Positions 33,201-49,700 of a stretch of DNA of 64,000 bases are shown piece by piece (within the stretch, counting starts at the first letter, position 1; every line of letters begins with the position of its first letter). This DNA comes from Desmodesmus armatus (taxonomy: Eukaryota > Chlorophyta > Chlorophyceae > Sphaeropleales > Scenedesmaceae). The notes beneath the pieces were generated by a model. That model worked only from the letters and a program-made list of their open reading frames with translations. It made no database searches and was not told the DNA's origin. Made by a program: the position numbers and the translations under genes. The stretch covers positions 1-64,000 of the forward strand of contig VIIQ02000207.1 of assembly GCA_007449985.2 (NCBI GenBank), in the 5' to 3' direction.

Positions 33201-33468
33201 TCCTGAAACTTTCACCCGGGGTTGAACCTTCAGGCAGGGTGGTTGGCAGGGGCCTTGACTGCAGCCCCTCTGCTGCAAGGATGGCAACAACCTCAGCCAG
33301 GTAGTTGGGGGGTGGGGATGGTGGGAGCGGTGACAGCTTCTGAGGGCTGGGGGCAGCTGGGGAGCCACAGTCTGAAGAGGCTGGTGAGTTCTCATAGGAC
33401 GTGTTGAGGGGGCTGTCTATGGGGTGGGAGGTGAGGCCCTGGGAGGCCTGCTGGTGCTGCGAGGCCAT
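30288..33468 (-). CDS. Serine-rich single-pass membrane protein, unknown
   Basis: Three minus-strand exons: 33468-32242 (from ATG reading MASQHQQ), 31997-30678 and 30410-30288 (stop TGA), about 890 residues after correction. Splice sites are GT-AG, all in phase 0. The first exon is S/P-rich with an acidic stretch (SLSDGEGSDWE) and a helical end (ANALKCLQSIEQE). The second carries two copies of an ADPPSS...TP...E-rich repeat, one hydrophobic segment (VLLASLATLGLIFSCSVGCM) that should be a single transmembrane helix, and Q/S-rich tails. The frame must be restored at 31738-31743, 31611-31615 and about 31134-31160, each time by one base. At the first site the sister repeat has seven G where this one has six. 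No catalytic domain and no family recognised. Confidence 0.55.
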
Positions 33469-36397
33469 TGTAGTACCCGTATAGACCCCTGCAGGGCAAG
33501 GAAGCAGCAGCAGAGGGGAGAACATCAGCACAGACTGATGTCAGTTGCGGTCTGCACCCCTATGTGTGAGACTCAAGCGTGCCACAGTGTGCAATATGGA
33601 TATGTAGCTGGCTGGCTGTAAGGCTGCTGATGACGTTAGGGTTGCTGTGCAGACAGGTTGCATGCAGGGCAATACTTTAAAAACCAACCCATGCAGCTGT
33701 ACTGCTGCTGTAGTCAAACCTCCTACAGGTGACAGCTCCCTTGAAAGGCAGCAGCTGTTGTAGCTGTTCACCTGCGCCATTTTCAACGTATCCTGCTGCT
33801 GCAGATCCTTTCAATAAAAGCAACCAACTGCCGCAGCAAGTAGCCAGTGTAAGAGCAGCGGACTGTGTGGGACCATCTCAACTGTGAAGGGACCCATCAC
33901 TGCATGCACAGCACCTGCTTGTGACTCACCTGCTGCGAACGCTTCTGCCGCTATCTGATGCGGATGTGCTCGGCTGACTCACAGGGCCACCTGGGAGCAT
34001 TGACAGCAACACTGGTCAGGGATGGTTGCGGCGGGCAGCAAGAGCAGGAGGTGTGGGTGGGACGACAGTGCGCATGCGGCAGCTACAGTGCGTAAAACGC
34101 CGTTTACAACATAATGAGCTCATCAAACGCCCCTGGAAGCCATCGTCCTGCTTGCTGCACTACATGGCGCACTGTCTGACCGACGTGCACTAGAGAGCCT
34201 GTTCCAAATACCTGAGGTACTAGATGTAGAACATAGTTGCAGAGAACGTATGGTGCGCCAGGTGCTGCGCAAAGCTGCGAATTTCGAGAACCAGTGGACG
34301 CGATGGCTGGTGATGGTGATGGTTGCAAGACAGCAGAAGAAAGCGTAAGCGAATAGGGCACCAAAACGTCCCAAGAAAGAGTTTTTGGTACACGTTGACA
34401 GCGCAAACACTGCTGGAGGAGTCTGTATGGGCAGTGGATATATCCACTGTATAATCTCCCCCCCCCCCCCCCCCCCCCCCCCAAAAAAAATAATCATCCT
34501 GCAACAGTCAGTGTGACCCTGAGTTCCCAACCACCTGCAGCGGTGCCACTTCTAAGCGCAAATACGCTTTCTTACGTCGAATAACGTCGGTTTCTGCACT
34601 TACTCACAGTGCTGCTGTGTGGCATCAAACGTCTCAGGTTTAGTGTCTGGCACACCATCACCAGCCCTGGCATGGCCAATCCTTCAGTGCTGACGTGTTG
34701 CTGTGTCTGTGCTGGTGTGCCTGTCATGTGTCACCAGGCAGCTCCACAAGCCCTGCAAACCCACCAGCTGCACTGCTGACCAGCATGGCTCATCAGCCTC
34801 AGTATCTTCAGGCCAGCTGGATGTTGTTTTGAGCTGACCCACCGAAGCAGGCGTATGCAGCAGGAGGAGGGACGGGCTGGGCTGCAAGCACATGACAGTG
34901 CACCTTGCCAGGCACTGAGGGCGCCTGCGGCTTCAACAAGGCAGACCAGCCAGCAAATCAGGGTGCAGGTGCGAGAGGGGGCAGAAGGGGTGGCAGGGGT
35001 ACACTACTTTTGAACAGAGGGGCAGCTGGGAGCAGCAGTGCTGGGGTGCAGCAGACCAAATGAGCTGATGTGCAGGGCAGTCAACTGCTTTGAAAATGCA
35101 GCTTGCCTTGCTGCATTTGTGCAGCCAGAGTTTCTCATGCCTGCAGTTTGCTCCAGACGCTGCCGCACCCTACGCCCAGTCAGCCAGCACTGCCATTTCT
35201 TGTGACTGCATTTGAGTTGTGTCTGCGCGTCATGTGTGTGTGCAGGTGTATGCTGGACACAGTGACCAGCTGACGCTACAGATTTCCATCGGGAGGGCCC
35301 TGCAAATTGAAGGGAAGGCATCAGCTGTAAGCAGCAGCACTTAATTGAGCAGCAGTGCAAGCGGTCTTGCTGCTGTTCAGTTGCTGCCACAGGTCATCAC
35401 AGTGGATGGGGTTGTAGTAGATCACCCCTTGCCATATGTGCAGTTGTAGTGTCGTAATCTGTTACAATGGTTGTAATCTTCCTTGAATCTTATTCTGTGC
35501 CTGCGCACGCTCAGAGCGACGAACGTGACGCAAGCGCCATGGTTCTGCAGTTCGTCCACACTCTCAACCTGTGTGACTGGATCGCAATGCACACGAGTGC
35601 TGACTCAGGCTAGCTCAAATCGCAAGCAGGACAACAAACACTCACTTTGCAGTGGGCGCGCAAGCCTAGACTCTGTCCCCCTCCAAGAAGAAGACTGAGG
35701 CAGACGAGCTGGAATGACAACCAGGAAGACAACAAAATGAAGCACAAAGCCAGAACAAGGGACCAATTGGTCTCTGCACAGGCAAAACAACCAACCAGAC
35801 AAGGCGGCACCAACAGGGTGCGACGGCAAAACCCAAGCCGAGGCACAGCAGAAACCACTGGTTTGGCTTGAAGCCAATGCACTTAGTCTGACCAGCACCA
35901 CAAAACCACTCCCAACAGGGCTTCAAGCCAGAGCAGCTGGCGAGGGGCAGCTGTGCAGATATCTGACACGGGTGACAGTTGACCTCAACTGACACTGGCA
36001 CAGCCGCGCACAGGCACCATGTGCGGCGATGCAGTACTACACAGTACAGTCACAGGGCGCTGGAGCCGTAATGTCATTACACTTCTCAGGTGCAAACATG
36101 CCAGCGCTACCCATCAGGCGCCCTTCACACACGGATTGTGTATCGTTGTAATCAGTAACTCAGTAACAGCTTGACTTGAGCTTGAAGCTCAGAGTTGTGC
36201 ATCAGTTGACCAAGCTCAGTGTCGTACACTTCAGATACATAGTACACTGCCCTCACTGGCTGGAGCTGCATGTCAAACATATCACTCCACTCAATATACA
36301 GTATGATACTATCTGTGTATGATACACCCTCTCCACAGCCTCTATCCTATGATGTACTATCTGTGTATGATACACCACGTCAAGTATCATCTCTCAC
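33469..36397. other. Intergenic; no gene recognised
   Basis: An upstream exon of the 30.3-33.5 kb gene may end near 33490 (CCTGCAG acceptor). A C-run of 25 followed by eight A lies at 34458-34490. The 35.5-35.9 kb part has an open plus-strand frame rich in R, Q and K without motifs. The right end is the 3' untranslated part of the permease gene and holds a 22-base direct repeat (36307-36328 and 36355-36376). Confidence 0.4.
36077..36081 (-). terminator. Candidate polyadenylation signal TGTAA of the permease gene
   Basis: TGTAA, the usual polyadenylation signal of chlorophycean algae, occurs on the minus strand about 320 bases after the permease stop codon. Five bases are weak evidence alone. 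Confidence 0.3.
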
Positions 36398-39591
<3,194 letters not shown>

Positions 39592-40716
39592 CTTCACAGC
39601 CTGTACTTCTGACACGTGCCAGCTGCATACCGTCGCTTGCTGGTAGCTAAGGTACTGTACAAGCTAGAGCGTCAACGAGGGAACATGCGTTGAAGAGGCA
39701 ACTATGCATAGTTACTAACTTGACGTGATGGGGTGAACTTTGACTTTGGGGTTGTGTGCTTGTCAGATGCACTCATGTTTTGATCTTGCAGACTCGTTTC
39801 TAGGACTTTGTGATCACTCGTGTTCAGCAAATACACAGACGGTTGTTCTTGATCATTCATCATATCGACCCCGTCAGCACATAGCCAACGCCCAAACCTG
39901 ACTGAAGCTTACGTATATAAACCAACACTGCTTCTACTGACGTCCGAGGAGCAGCTGTTGTTGACGCAATCTTGGAGCGGGAAGGGGCCTGTGCCAAGTT
40001 TCTGTCTCAGCAGGCTCCCCTGCTGCCTGGACAAGGTGTTAGCAGTCTGATTACAAATTATTTCAGCCAACTGCCAGACCCTCACACGCAGGGCCCCTGA
40101 GGTTAGCAGCATGGCTGGTTGTTGTGGAAGCAGCACTGCTGCTGCTGCAAACTTCTTGGCACTGCATGCAACCTTGTTGGGTTGTGGAAGTCCCTTAACA
40201 ACAATCTGGAGATAGACTCAGCATCTCATCCATCAGCTGCACAGTCCAAGGCCAGCATGCCTTGATCTAGCACGGATCCGCAAAAAGCTCGAGCTGGTAG
40301 ATTGTGTGCATACAGCACTTGGCCTTGCATATTGCGACGCTGCAATAACGCTGCGGCTGCACCGTGCAGGGCTGAAGCAGGATGCGACGTGCTGGTGCTG
40401 CCAGGACAGCAGCACACTTCAGGTCCCACAACAAGAAGGGTGCTGTCACAAGCTGGGAGGGAGCCAGCAATGACAAAGCAGTGAGTTATATCAGCGGCCA
40501 TCACAGGCGCATGCAGTCAAAGGCACTGCAGTGTTTGTGTCTCTTTATCCCACCTGGAAGCACTCTCAGCCAGCTGCTGCCACATACGCAGCACTGCCTA
40601 CTGGTGATGCGCCCCTCAGCACAGATGTTTTACTGTAGTTGGATGCATGTTGTGTCCAAGGCACCATGCATATGATGTGCACGCATGCTTTGCTGGTGAT
40701 TGCTCTGCAGAGTCAC
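39592..40716. other. Divergent intergenic region between permease and channel
   Basis: Separates the minus-strand permease start from the plus-strand channel start. It should contain both promoters. A TATATAAA stands at 39914-39921. Just before the channel ATG the sequence TGCTCTGCAG looks like a splice acceptor, so a 5' untranslated intron of the channel gene may lie here. No coding frame with motifs. Confidence 0.45.
39914..39921 (+). promoter_or_regulatory. Candidate TATA box
   Basis: TATATAAA on the plus strand, about 800 bases before the channel ATG. It would fit a transcript start near 39945 with a 5' UTR intron ending at 40710. No supporting initiator can be claimed. Confidence 0.3.
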
Positions 40717-43700
40717 ATGGAGCCCAGCAGCAGCAGCGACCCGCTGCAGGGCCCCACACGGCAGATCCTGCGCAGCATCTACCACAAATGGCAGCGGCAG
40801 GTGCAGCGCTGGGCGGACTACAGGAGCCTGTTCAGCCTCATGGCCTTCATAGCGGTCTTCCTGGGCGTGCTGTATGCGCAGCGGGGGGCCACTGTCGGCT
40901 ACCAGGTGCACTCCACTATTGCCTCAGTCGTCATGCCCAGCAGCAGCGCCCTGCAAAGCACCGCAGACGTGTACAGCTGGCTGCACAACCTGCTGCAGGT
41001 GCGAGGCGAAGCTGCTGCCAGCACCAGACGTGCCCTGTAGCTGACCCAGTGGGTTCTTTGGACACAGAAGGCTGGCTTGTCATGCCAGCATAATGGATCG
41101 ATACAGCACATAAGGATGCCTTGTCGTGCCTGCACACTGTGCCTGGCAGGCACCACCTGCAGCTGTCCTGCATCTCACAGTCTCTCACTGTGTCAGCTGC
41201 TAGTGCTGAAAGGGACTCTGCGCCTTCTGTCATATGGCTTGCGAAGAGTCTGCCTGGCCTGCTGCTGTGTCCATGTTGCAGACTGTCTGGGTGGATCCCA
41301 TCTGTGGTGACGGGACTTGTGAGGCGCCTTTTGAGTTTGCCTCTTTCAGCAGATTCGGGTGCAAAGCCGACTGTGGGCGGCTGTCAGACATACAGCGGCT
41401 CACCAGCGCGCAGGTGTGTGCAGAGGAAGGCATGCCACATGTCATAGCCAGGGTAATGTGGGCGCACGGCAGGTGCGCAGCGCTGCTAGCGTCAGGAGTT
41501 GCAACTCACCTTCGATGTGAAGTGATGTTTTGCAAGGGGTACTTACTGTCTGCCTCACTGCGGCCTGCCATACTGAGGCCAAGCAGGCAGCTGAATTCTG
41601 TGCTGTGCGGTGCCGTGTCATGCTGCTCTGTGCTGGTCTTTACTCGCAGGTTGATGTGTACTGGGACTTCTCACATGCCGCCACATCGCTGCCTGCAGCA
41701 GTGAGTGACTCCTGCTGTGCTTCAGGACAGCAGTGCTTTGCGGGCAAGCTGCATGTGCAAAACTGAAGTAGCGTATCAGTTATGTCTGGCGTGGCTCCAG
41801 CCACAATTGCTCGCATAGCACTATTATAGCAAGCCAGCGCTGAAGCTGAGTGAGATCAGTGACTTGTGTGCAGCCTGCGCACTTACTGAGCAGTTGCGGC
41901 ATGCGCGCCATTGTGCTGACTGAGGGGTGTTGGTGCTGCAGGAGCTGATGCGCCAGGCCAGCTGGAACCTGTGCCCTCAGGACATCCAGTACAACACAGC
42001 TTGCTACGCTGACCCAGACAACATCTTCAACGCAATCGCAGGCAGCACCAGCAGCCCCATGCCTGACCTGCCAGACGGGGACTGGGCACTGGTGCTCAAG
42101 AAAGACATCTTCCAGAAGGTACATGCATGCGCTGCTTGTCATCTTTTTCAACACACACTTCACTAGTTCTGACGTATGTATGCAGTCGCAGTTGACAACA
42201 AGTTGGACACCAACAGCTGTGAACACCCAGCACTGCCGCTGTGACTGGCCCTTCAATCGTGCGCTGACTGCCTTGTGTCGCTGCTGCTGTCGGTCTGCAG
42301 ACGCATGGGGCAGTGCGCGACAGCACCAAATTGGCCCAAGCGGCTTTCTGGTACAAGATATACATAGCCGCAGCAGCAGCCACAGCAGAGCAGGCCTTTG
42401 AGGTGTCCCTCCTGAACTCAGCACTGCGGCTGCTGGATGTTTCCTTGCTGGATGCACTGCCAGCTGTGTGGGCGGCCTCGGGGCAGGGCAGCCGCGACGC
42501 CTTTGATGCAGATCAGATGCGCAACGCAACCTGCCTGTGCGGCGCCACTGTAGAGTCCCTGCTGGCAGGGACCCCGTACTATGTCAATGCTGCTGGCTAT
42601 GTGGCCAACTGCACAGGTGAACTGCTGCTGGTGAAGACTGCTGCCATGATTCTAGCAGCGCTGTCATGATCAGCAGGATGCTCCACATTCCAAGAGGGTT
42701 GGATTACCTGGCAGCAGCGGCACGTGGGCATTGACCCTGGCAGGCAGTAGCCCGCTACTCGTAATGATGCTTCAGAACACTCTTTGCATGCTGGGTGGCC
42801 ATGCTGTTTGGGTGCTTGCTGCAGGTGTGACGCAGTACGGCGACCGCACCTGGGACATCGATGGCAATGCCACGTACAGCTACACAGCCTCGCCCAGTGC
42901 AGGCCAGTGCTCCACAGCAGCCACCAACCTCACTGCGCACCTGGCCAGCTACAACAGCACCGTCCTCAGCCTGCTGGCCAGCCAGCGGCTGGGTGACCTC
43001 AGGACCACTGGCAAGTTTGCGCAGCGCATTCGCGTGGCGAACACCATGCGTAACTTCCTGAACAGCAGGTACCCCGAGCTGGTGCGGGCCATCTACGTCG
43101 ACTCCACTGGTGCTGATCCCTCGGATCCAGCTGCAGCCAGCCTGGATGCCCTGACCAGTCTGTTTGTCGACAGTAGCCTGCACCTGGTGACTGGGGCACC
43201 CGCCAGCCTGGCACTGTACCGCAGGAGGCTCACAGGGGTGAGTGAGCCTGCACCCCTCAACTGCTGGCTTGACCGGCTGTGCTGGAGGCGCTGGTTGACA
43301 AGTCATTCATTTTGGGCAAAACTTAATTGTGATTGCTACTGCTGCAAACAAACCGTCAATCTTTGGCAGTGGTCACACGTGTACATGATGGAAGGCATGC
43401 GCACCCCCAAGGACAGGTCGTGTGAAGCTGTCATTCATGCCTCCTACCCAACCCTCTGCAATGCATGAGCCGACAAAGCTGTGCTTTGCTGCTGCTGCTG
43501 CTGTTGTGCTTCCAGGACGCCTTCATCACGTATGCAGACTATGCTGCACGTGCGCGTGCCCGCGTTGCTGAGATTGCAGCGGAGCAGGCAAGCGTGGCAG
43601 CACAGTCGATCAAAGGGCCTGACCAGACAGCGACTGTGAGCGAGGTGGGTGGGAGGCTGATTCCATGCTTCAAAGGCTATGTGGGGAAATGATGTTGGCT

Positions 43701-46700
43701 CATCCGGTAGCTATCACCTTCAGTCTTAGAAGGCAGTGCGATCGGTGGCAACTGACGCAGGGACTCCCCACATGCAGTCATCTTCCAACACAAGCAACCG
43801 CACTATGTGGCGCAGCAGTCACCGCAGTCGGTGATGTTTGTCTTGGGCCCAAGGGCCAACAGCCCATGCTGAGGCCTTTGTTTGTCTGGCACCTGCCTGT
43901 GCTTGTGATTGAATTTGCACCCGATGTTGTGCTTTGTGTCACAGGTGCGCACTGCTTTTGGCGCAGCCAATGCCACAACCGGCGTCCTGCCTGCAGCCCC
44001 AGCGCTGGGTGCCTTGGCAGTCGACTACAACCTGGCAGTGTGGGAGGGTAACACCACCGCCTACCTCACCTGCAACCTGGAGATAAGGGGCCCTGAGTAC
44101 CAGGGGACATGTGTGGACATGCCCGTCACATGCGCAGCCAATGCAGTAGATGCACGCCCATACAACTGCACACGGCTGTCTGATGGAACTGTGGTGGCTG
44201 GCAACATCAGCGATGCAAGCTACAGGTGTGTTATGCGGCTTTGGCTTTTGAGCCAGGTGACGCTGGCTGAGCTGAATGGGTGTAGTCTGTTGTAAGGAGC
44301 TCTTGGCGCTGTATGACCAACCCGCAAAAATCGCTTGGTCGCTGATCAAACAGGTTTCGGTCCTGATAAAACAGTTTGATTGACATAGAGAGCAGATGTT
44401 CAGTTGGCCTTCTTGCACTCTCTTGCTCCCTGCTGCAGGCAGAACTGTGAGCTGCCCTGCGACACGCAGCTGGACTGCAACACGCTGTGTGAGTGCTGGG
44501 GTTCCTGTGGTGCCAACAGCTACTGCACCTGCTCAGCCTGTGAGGCACTGGCGCCAGATGCAGCCTCAGACACCCAGTTCTTCACGATTCAAAGTGCAGC
44601 AGCGTCTTCAGGGGCCGCATCAGCCAGTGTGATTGCAGGTGAGGCTGGCTTGACGGCAGCATCTCAGGCCGCTGCTGTATTGCACATACACTTATGGGCG
44701 ATTGTTGTGTGGGTGCGCAGACCGGCAATCATGGCGCAGTTGACTCCTGGGAGGCCTCACAGGGGGGGGTGTGTGGCTGCAAAGGAATCTTCCAGTGAAT
44801 GTGCCAGCGCTGCCATAAAAGCATTACTTTTTTCTGACTGCCGTGTGGTTGCTGATAAACTGTTGGCTGCTTTCACGCCATTCTGCAGGCCTTGGGGGTG
44901 GCGGCTCGGGGAGGCGGCTGCAGCAGACGGCAGCAGACGTGACGACTCAGTTGGCTGATGTGCTGCTGAAGGTGTGTTGGGACAGATTAGAGGCTGCACT
45001 TACTGTATCACTATTTAGGCACCCCCACTAGTGTTCGCCCTGGTCCACTGCACTGTGCCATGGCGGGAAGGTCAGCCTGGGGATGCTGTAGCCTGGTCTG
45101 TGCAATAATATCCCAAATTGGCGTTCACACCTGAGGTGCAAAGGTGTAAGAACTGACGAGCCCATCACTCGCTGGCTAGTGTGAAGCATGAAACTATCTA
45201 TGCCTGACACCTGTTTGTCCCCTATATCTACACATACATCGCCGCCATGAGAAAAACATATGCTGATCGATGCGTATAATTACTGTTGAAAAGTCCTCTG
45301 CTGCACTGTATGGTGCTGCTGCACCTGCAGGTTGACAGCCTGAAGGACGCCCAGGCCGGCATCACTGGGCAGCTCAACACCCTGCAGTCCCAGGTGGACA
45401 AAGCCAACCTGCTAGCAGAGGCCAGGGCAGCCAGCACAGCACTGCAGGGCCTAATTGCAGGTGTGTGTGCGGTGGTTGACGCAGCAATCATGTGAAGCTG
45501 TGCAGTGTGACTTGATACCTGGTAAAGCTGGCACTGAGAAAGAGGACGTGCAAGGCCTGACTGCCAGTCTAGTCTGGCCTGCAGTTTCCTATGTTGGTGC
45601 TGTACCAGGAGCGGTAACTGCCACTTCACATGCTGTTCAACATCGTGTAAAACTGTAAAGTCAATGTGGACGCTATCAAATGTTGACTTTCTAGTGATGA
45701 GACTTACTTCAGCGCTGCTGTGGCCTGTGACTGCACTTACATGCACTGACCTAGTGTATGCTGTTTGGCCATGCCTACCCCTCATGTTTGCTTTCACTGC
45801 TGCAGCTGGCAGGGCCGACATACAAGCGGGCCAGCAGGTGCTGCAGGGCAAGTTGGACCTGCTGCTGCAGCGGCAGCAGGCAGCTATCGACGCAATGAAC
45901 GCGGCAAACAGCCAACTGGCAGCCCTGCAGGTGCGGCTCACAACAGATACATAGCATGCGCAAGCCACACACCAGTCACCTTGACTTATTGGTGCTGACA
46001 AACTCAAACCACTGGTCTGTTGGGTACGGCAAAGGAGCTGGCAGCTAGCCCGCTTGCCATGCACCCGATATGTCATGGCCCTTGGAACATGGCGCCACAG
46101 GGATTCTGAGAACGCGGCATGTTCCTTGTGCTCATCCGGCTGTCGTATTGGTCTTTTGCTGTTGCTGCCTGAGCTCAGGCGATGGGTCAGCGGCAGGCTG
46201 ATGCCCTGGCTTCCCTTGAGGTGGCCACCAATGACCGGCTGAACGCCATCAGCGTGGCGACACAGCAGGGCATCATCAACCTCTACCAGGTGGGCACCTG
46301 CCAGGCTAGGCTAGCAGACTGCTTGGGGTGCCAGCCTGACCTCAGAGCAGCTGCGATGGGGGGTGGACTGCAGTGTTGGCTGCGCCAGGTTGCGGCGCGC
46401 GTTGCGGCTGGAAGAGCTGAATAGGGGCGAAGTATCACCGCGTGCAGCAGCAGCAGCAGCAACACAAAAGATTTATGGTCCGGGATCTGCTGTATTGGTG
46501 ATGTGAGGGCTTTGTTAAGGCAGCACCATCAGCACTAGGTGATTCAGGCCGTTGGTGTGCGTGCACCTGCAGGCTCTGGCTGTGTGGAAGATGGCGCGGC
46601 GTGAGCGCATGCTGAGTGCCAAGATCACCCGGCTGGCGGGCTCGCCCTGCTCCTACGAGCCAGTCAGCATCCCCTTCAGCATCAGCAATGGCAATAATGG

Positions 46701-49700
46701 AGGTACGCAGACACGACCAGGCGTATGCCATTTGGCATGGCCCAGCCCATCCCCACTTCAAGTTGCTCATCAGCCATACCTGACTGCCTGCATAGGCCAA
46801 GCATGCTGGGGCCTGCGCAGGATTCCGTTTTTGAAGCAATGGCGTTTCTTGTCATGAACCTTCAGTGCGGGCTGTGTGTGCTGCCTGCAGGTCCTGAGGC
46901 AGCGCGTGAGCGCACGCTGGGGCTGAACAACAGGATCCTTGCTGGCATGCTGCTGCACACCTGGCGATCAACAGACACAACCTGCCCCACTTCAAGGTGA
47001 GATCGGGCCGCCAGGAAAGGATGGATACTGGGGCAGAGAGTTCTTTTCCATGCTGTGGACGATTTTTCGAGTGTGGGCGGAGGGGCCCTAGGTGAGGCCC
47101 CGCACCCTGCGTCAAGAGAACTGCTTGATCAGGCCAAGGCATTCATGTGGCGCAGGACATGTTCCTGACATTACCTAGACGGTGACTGCCATACCGCCAT
47201 CAATTCAAAACACAAGTGAAGCCTCAATACGTTTGCCACTAAGAGTGGCGGTCGCGCCTACCGCCAAGCTGCCTGACACCCCCCCCCCAAAAAAAGAAAA
47301 AGACCCAACCCATGCATGCTGACTTGTGCGCCTGTAATGTGCTGACCTGCAGGTTCAGCCAGATAGAGTCAAGGTGTGCCACCGACACCCCCAACACAGC
47401 TCCTTACGGAGTGGACTCAGTCTTCAAGCTGGGCTCCATCAACTTCAACGCAGACCTGTATGACCCAAGCAGTAAGTCATCACACGGGGGTGATGCACTG
47501 GGGGTGAAGGAGGCCGGGTGTGGAAACTGTCAGGGCACACACTGCTCTTATGCTTGCTGATCAAGTGTCTGGCTTGTTATGACGGCAGCAGAGTGCCTTG
47601 CAGCCATGACAGCAGTTTCAGGGCCGAGTTGCAAGATCGGCAGACATGAAGCATGGCAGTATCCTGGTGCAACCTTGTCATCTTAACACTCAAGGCTGTG
47701 TCTTGTGTCTTGTGCCCTTTGCAGACAAGATGATGCTGTCCATATACAACTGCAGCCAGCTCCCCCGGGCCACCTACAATGTGTACGAGCCGGCCACCAA
47801 GCTCATCACCAACCCCAGGCCATACTGCGCCGAGCTGTTCAACCCCAGGTGGGTGCTGCAGAGGGTTGTGCCAATAACACCATGTCGACTTCTGGTGCTG
47901 CGTGGAGTACGAGCACGTTGACATTGCACCCTTATGTCTGTGACCAAGTTTCAACCAGTCCTCCTGAAGCCCATACTCCACACAGTACTACAGTCGGCAT
48001 TTGGTCAAAGACTGTCCAGCACATTCTCCACCCCACTCCGCTTGCTTGAACTTCAACCGGGTTGCTCCAGCTGTAGTGCCGTGCTGTGTCACGCTGTGCG
48101 GTGTTTTCACTGTGTGCAGGTCTGTCCCGTATGCCTTCTGGCACCTGCCGCTGCCTGACCTGCCTCCTGGCTACCCTGTGTTCCTGGACATTAACCTCAG
48201 TGAGGAGGGGGCACAGACCTGGCTGTCCTGGCTGCAAGAGGGGCTGCTGCTGGACGACAACACACGAGGCCTGCAGGTGACAGGGGACAGGGGTGCAGAC
48301 TGGAGTGGTTGTTGGCGTCAAGAAGGCTGCTGGCACGGTTGTGCTGGCAGGGTATATGCATGTCATGCAGCACTCACGGTGGCAGCTGCCAGCCTGGCCG
48401 CAATTGGCAGCAGCCCAGCAACAGCAGTAACAGCGTTGAGCAACTGCTGCCACTCACAAGCAGCAACAGTATGTGCACATGTGTTGGTGTTGAATGGCAT
48501 GAGGCTTGTCACAGGCCAAGTGTCAAGCCTGTCTAACTACATGTCATTCAGTAGGACAGTGAAGTGTGGTGGTGTGAGGCTTTTGTTGCTGGCCACCTTG
48601 CACAGCTTTAGTGAACCAAAATATCCTGCATGTGTGCACTGTTGACCTCTGCTGCTTGCAGGCACACCTGATAACCTACAACAGCGAGCTGAAGGTGTTT
48701 GGTGCAGTCCAGGTTGACTTTGACTTTCAGGCAGGAGGAAGCATCAAGGTGAGCCGTGGCTGCAGGGCACCTGTTGAGCAGAGTGGAGAGGGCGTCAGGG
48801 CGCCTGCACAGACCTGACATGCGACTCTTTGACGTATTCCCTTGACATCTGCGAGGGGTGTGTCAGCAAGGCTGTGCCCTTTGGTGTTGCTGTCTGTACT
48901 GCCTGTCAGTGGTAGGATGTGGCTTGCACTGACTGTCAATGCAGCGTCACTAGCAGCAGTTGGATCAGCCTTCGTGTGTCCCCATAAGGGCTAAACCCTA
49001 AAACCGGCTGTCACGTCGTTGCTGCTGCTGTCCCTCCAGGTGTCAAACTCTATCTACACCCTCAGCCTGGAGCTGTATACTCCCACGGCCGCCAACCTGG
49101 CCCGCTATGCCTTTGAGGTGCTGCTGGCAGCCGGCATTGTGCTGCTGGCAGCCTTGCAGCTGCTGGACATGGCGCGCAGCGTGCTGACTGCCCGGGGGCG
49201 GCGGCAGGGGGGGCTGATGGGCTACCTCGGCCATGGCAGCACCTGGCTGCAGTTTGTGAACAACGCGCTGCTGCTGACGGGTGTGGGTCTGTGGTGGACG
49301 TTTGTCAACAGCCACGCCAAGGTGTTCAACATGGAGCTGAGATACCCGGTGAGTGCGGTGGTACACCAGGCAATGTGCAAGCTGAAGCGTCTTGGATGCA
49401 GCTTGGGACAGCAGCATATTCTGTATGCGCCGTGAACGCACTCGACCGTTTACCAGCAGGTGCACACGTCGTCCAACCAGCACGACTGTGTTGGCTCAGT
49501 CCTGCCTGGTGTATGCATCAACAGTGCTACAGGACTGCTTTGCCAATGTATCCCCACACATGCTCACTGCTTGCTGTCCATGTCATGCCGCCTGTGGCCG
49601 TGCAGGTCTATGCTAGCCTGCAGCCTGATGCCTACTTCCTGCGTCTGGCGGGCGAGGGTGCTGGGCTCAAGGCAGCCTGGTCAGCCTTCAGCGCCATGCA

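Noticed and set aside
48986..49008. Interstitial telomere repeat in a channel intron (CTAAACCCTAAAACC)
   Set aside because: Only about two imperfect units; too short to separate from chance.
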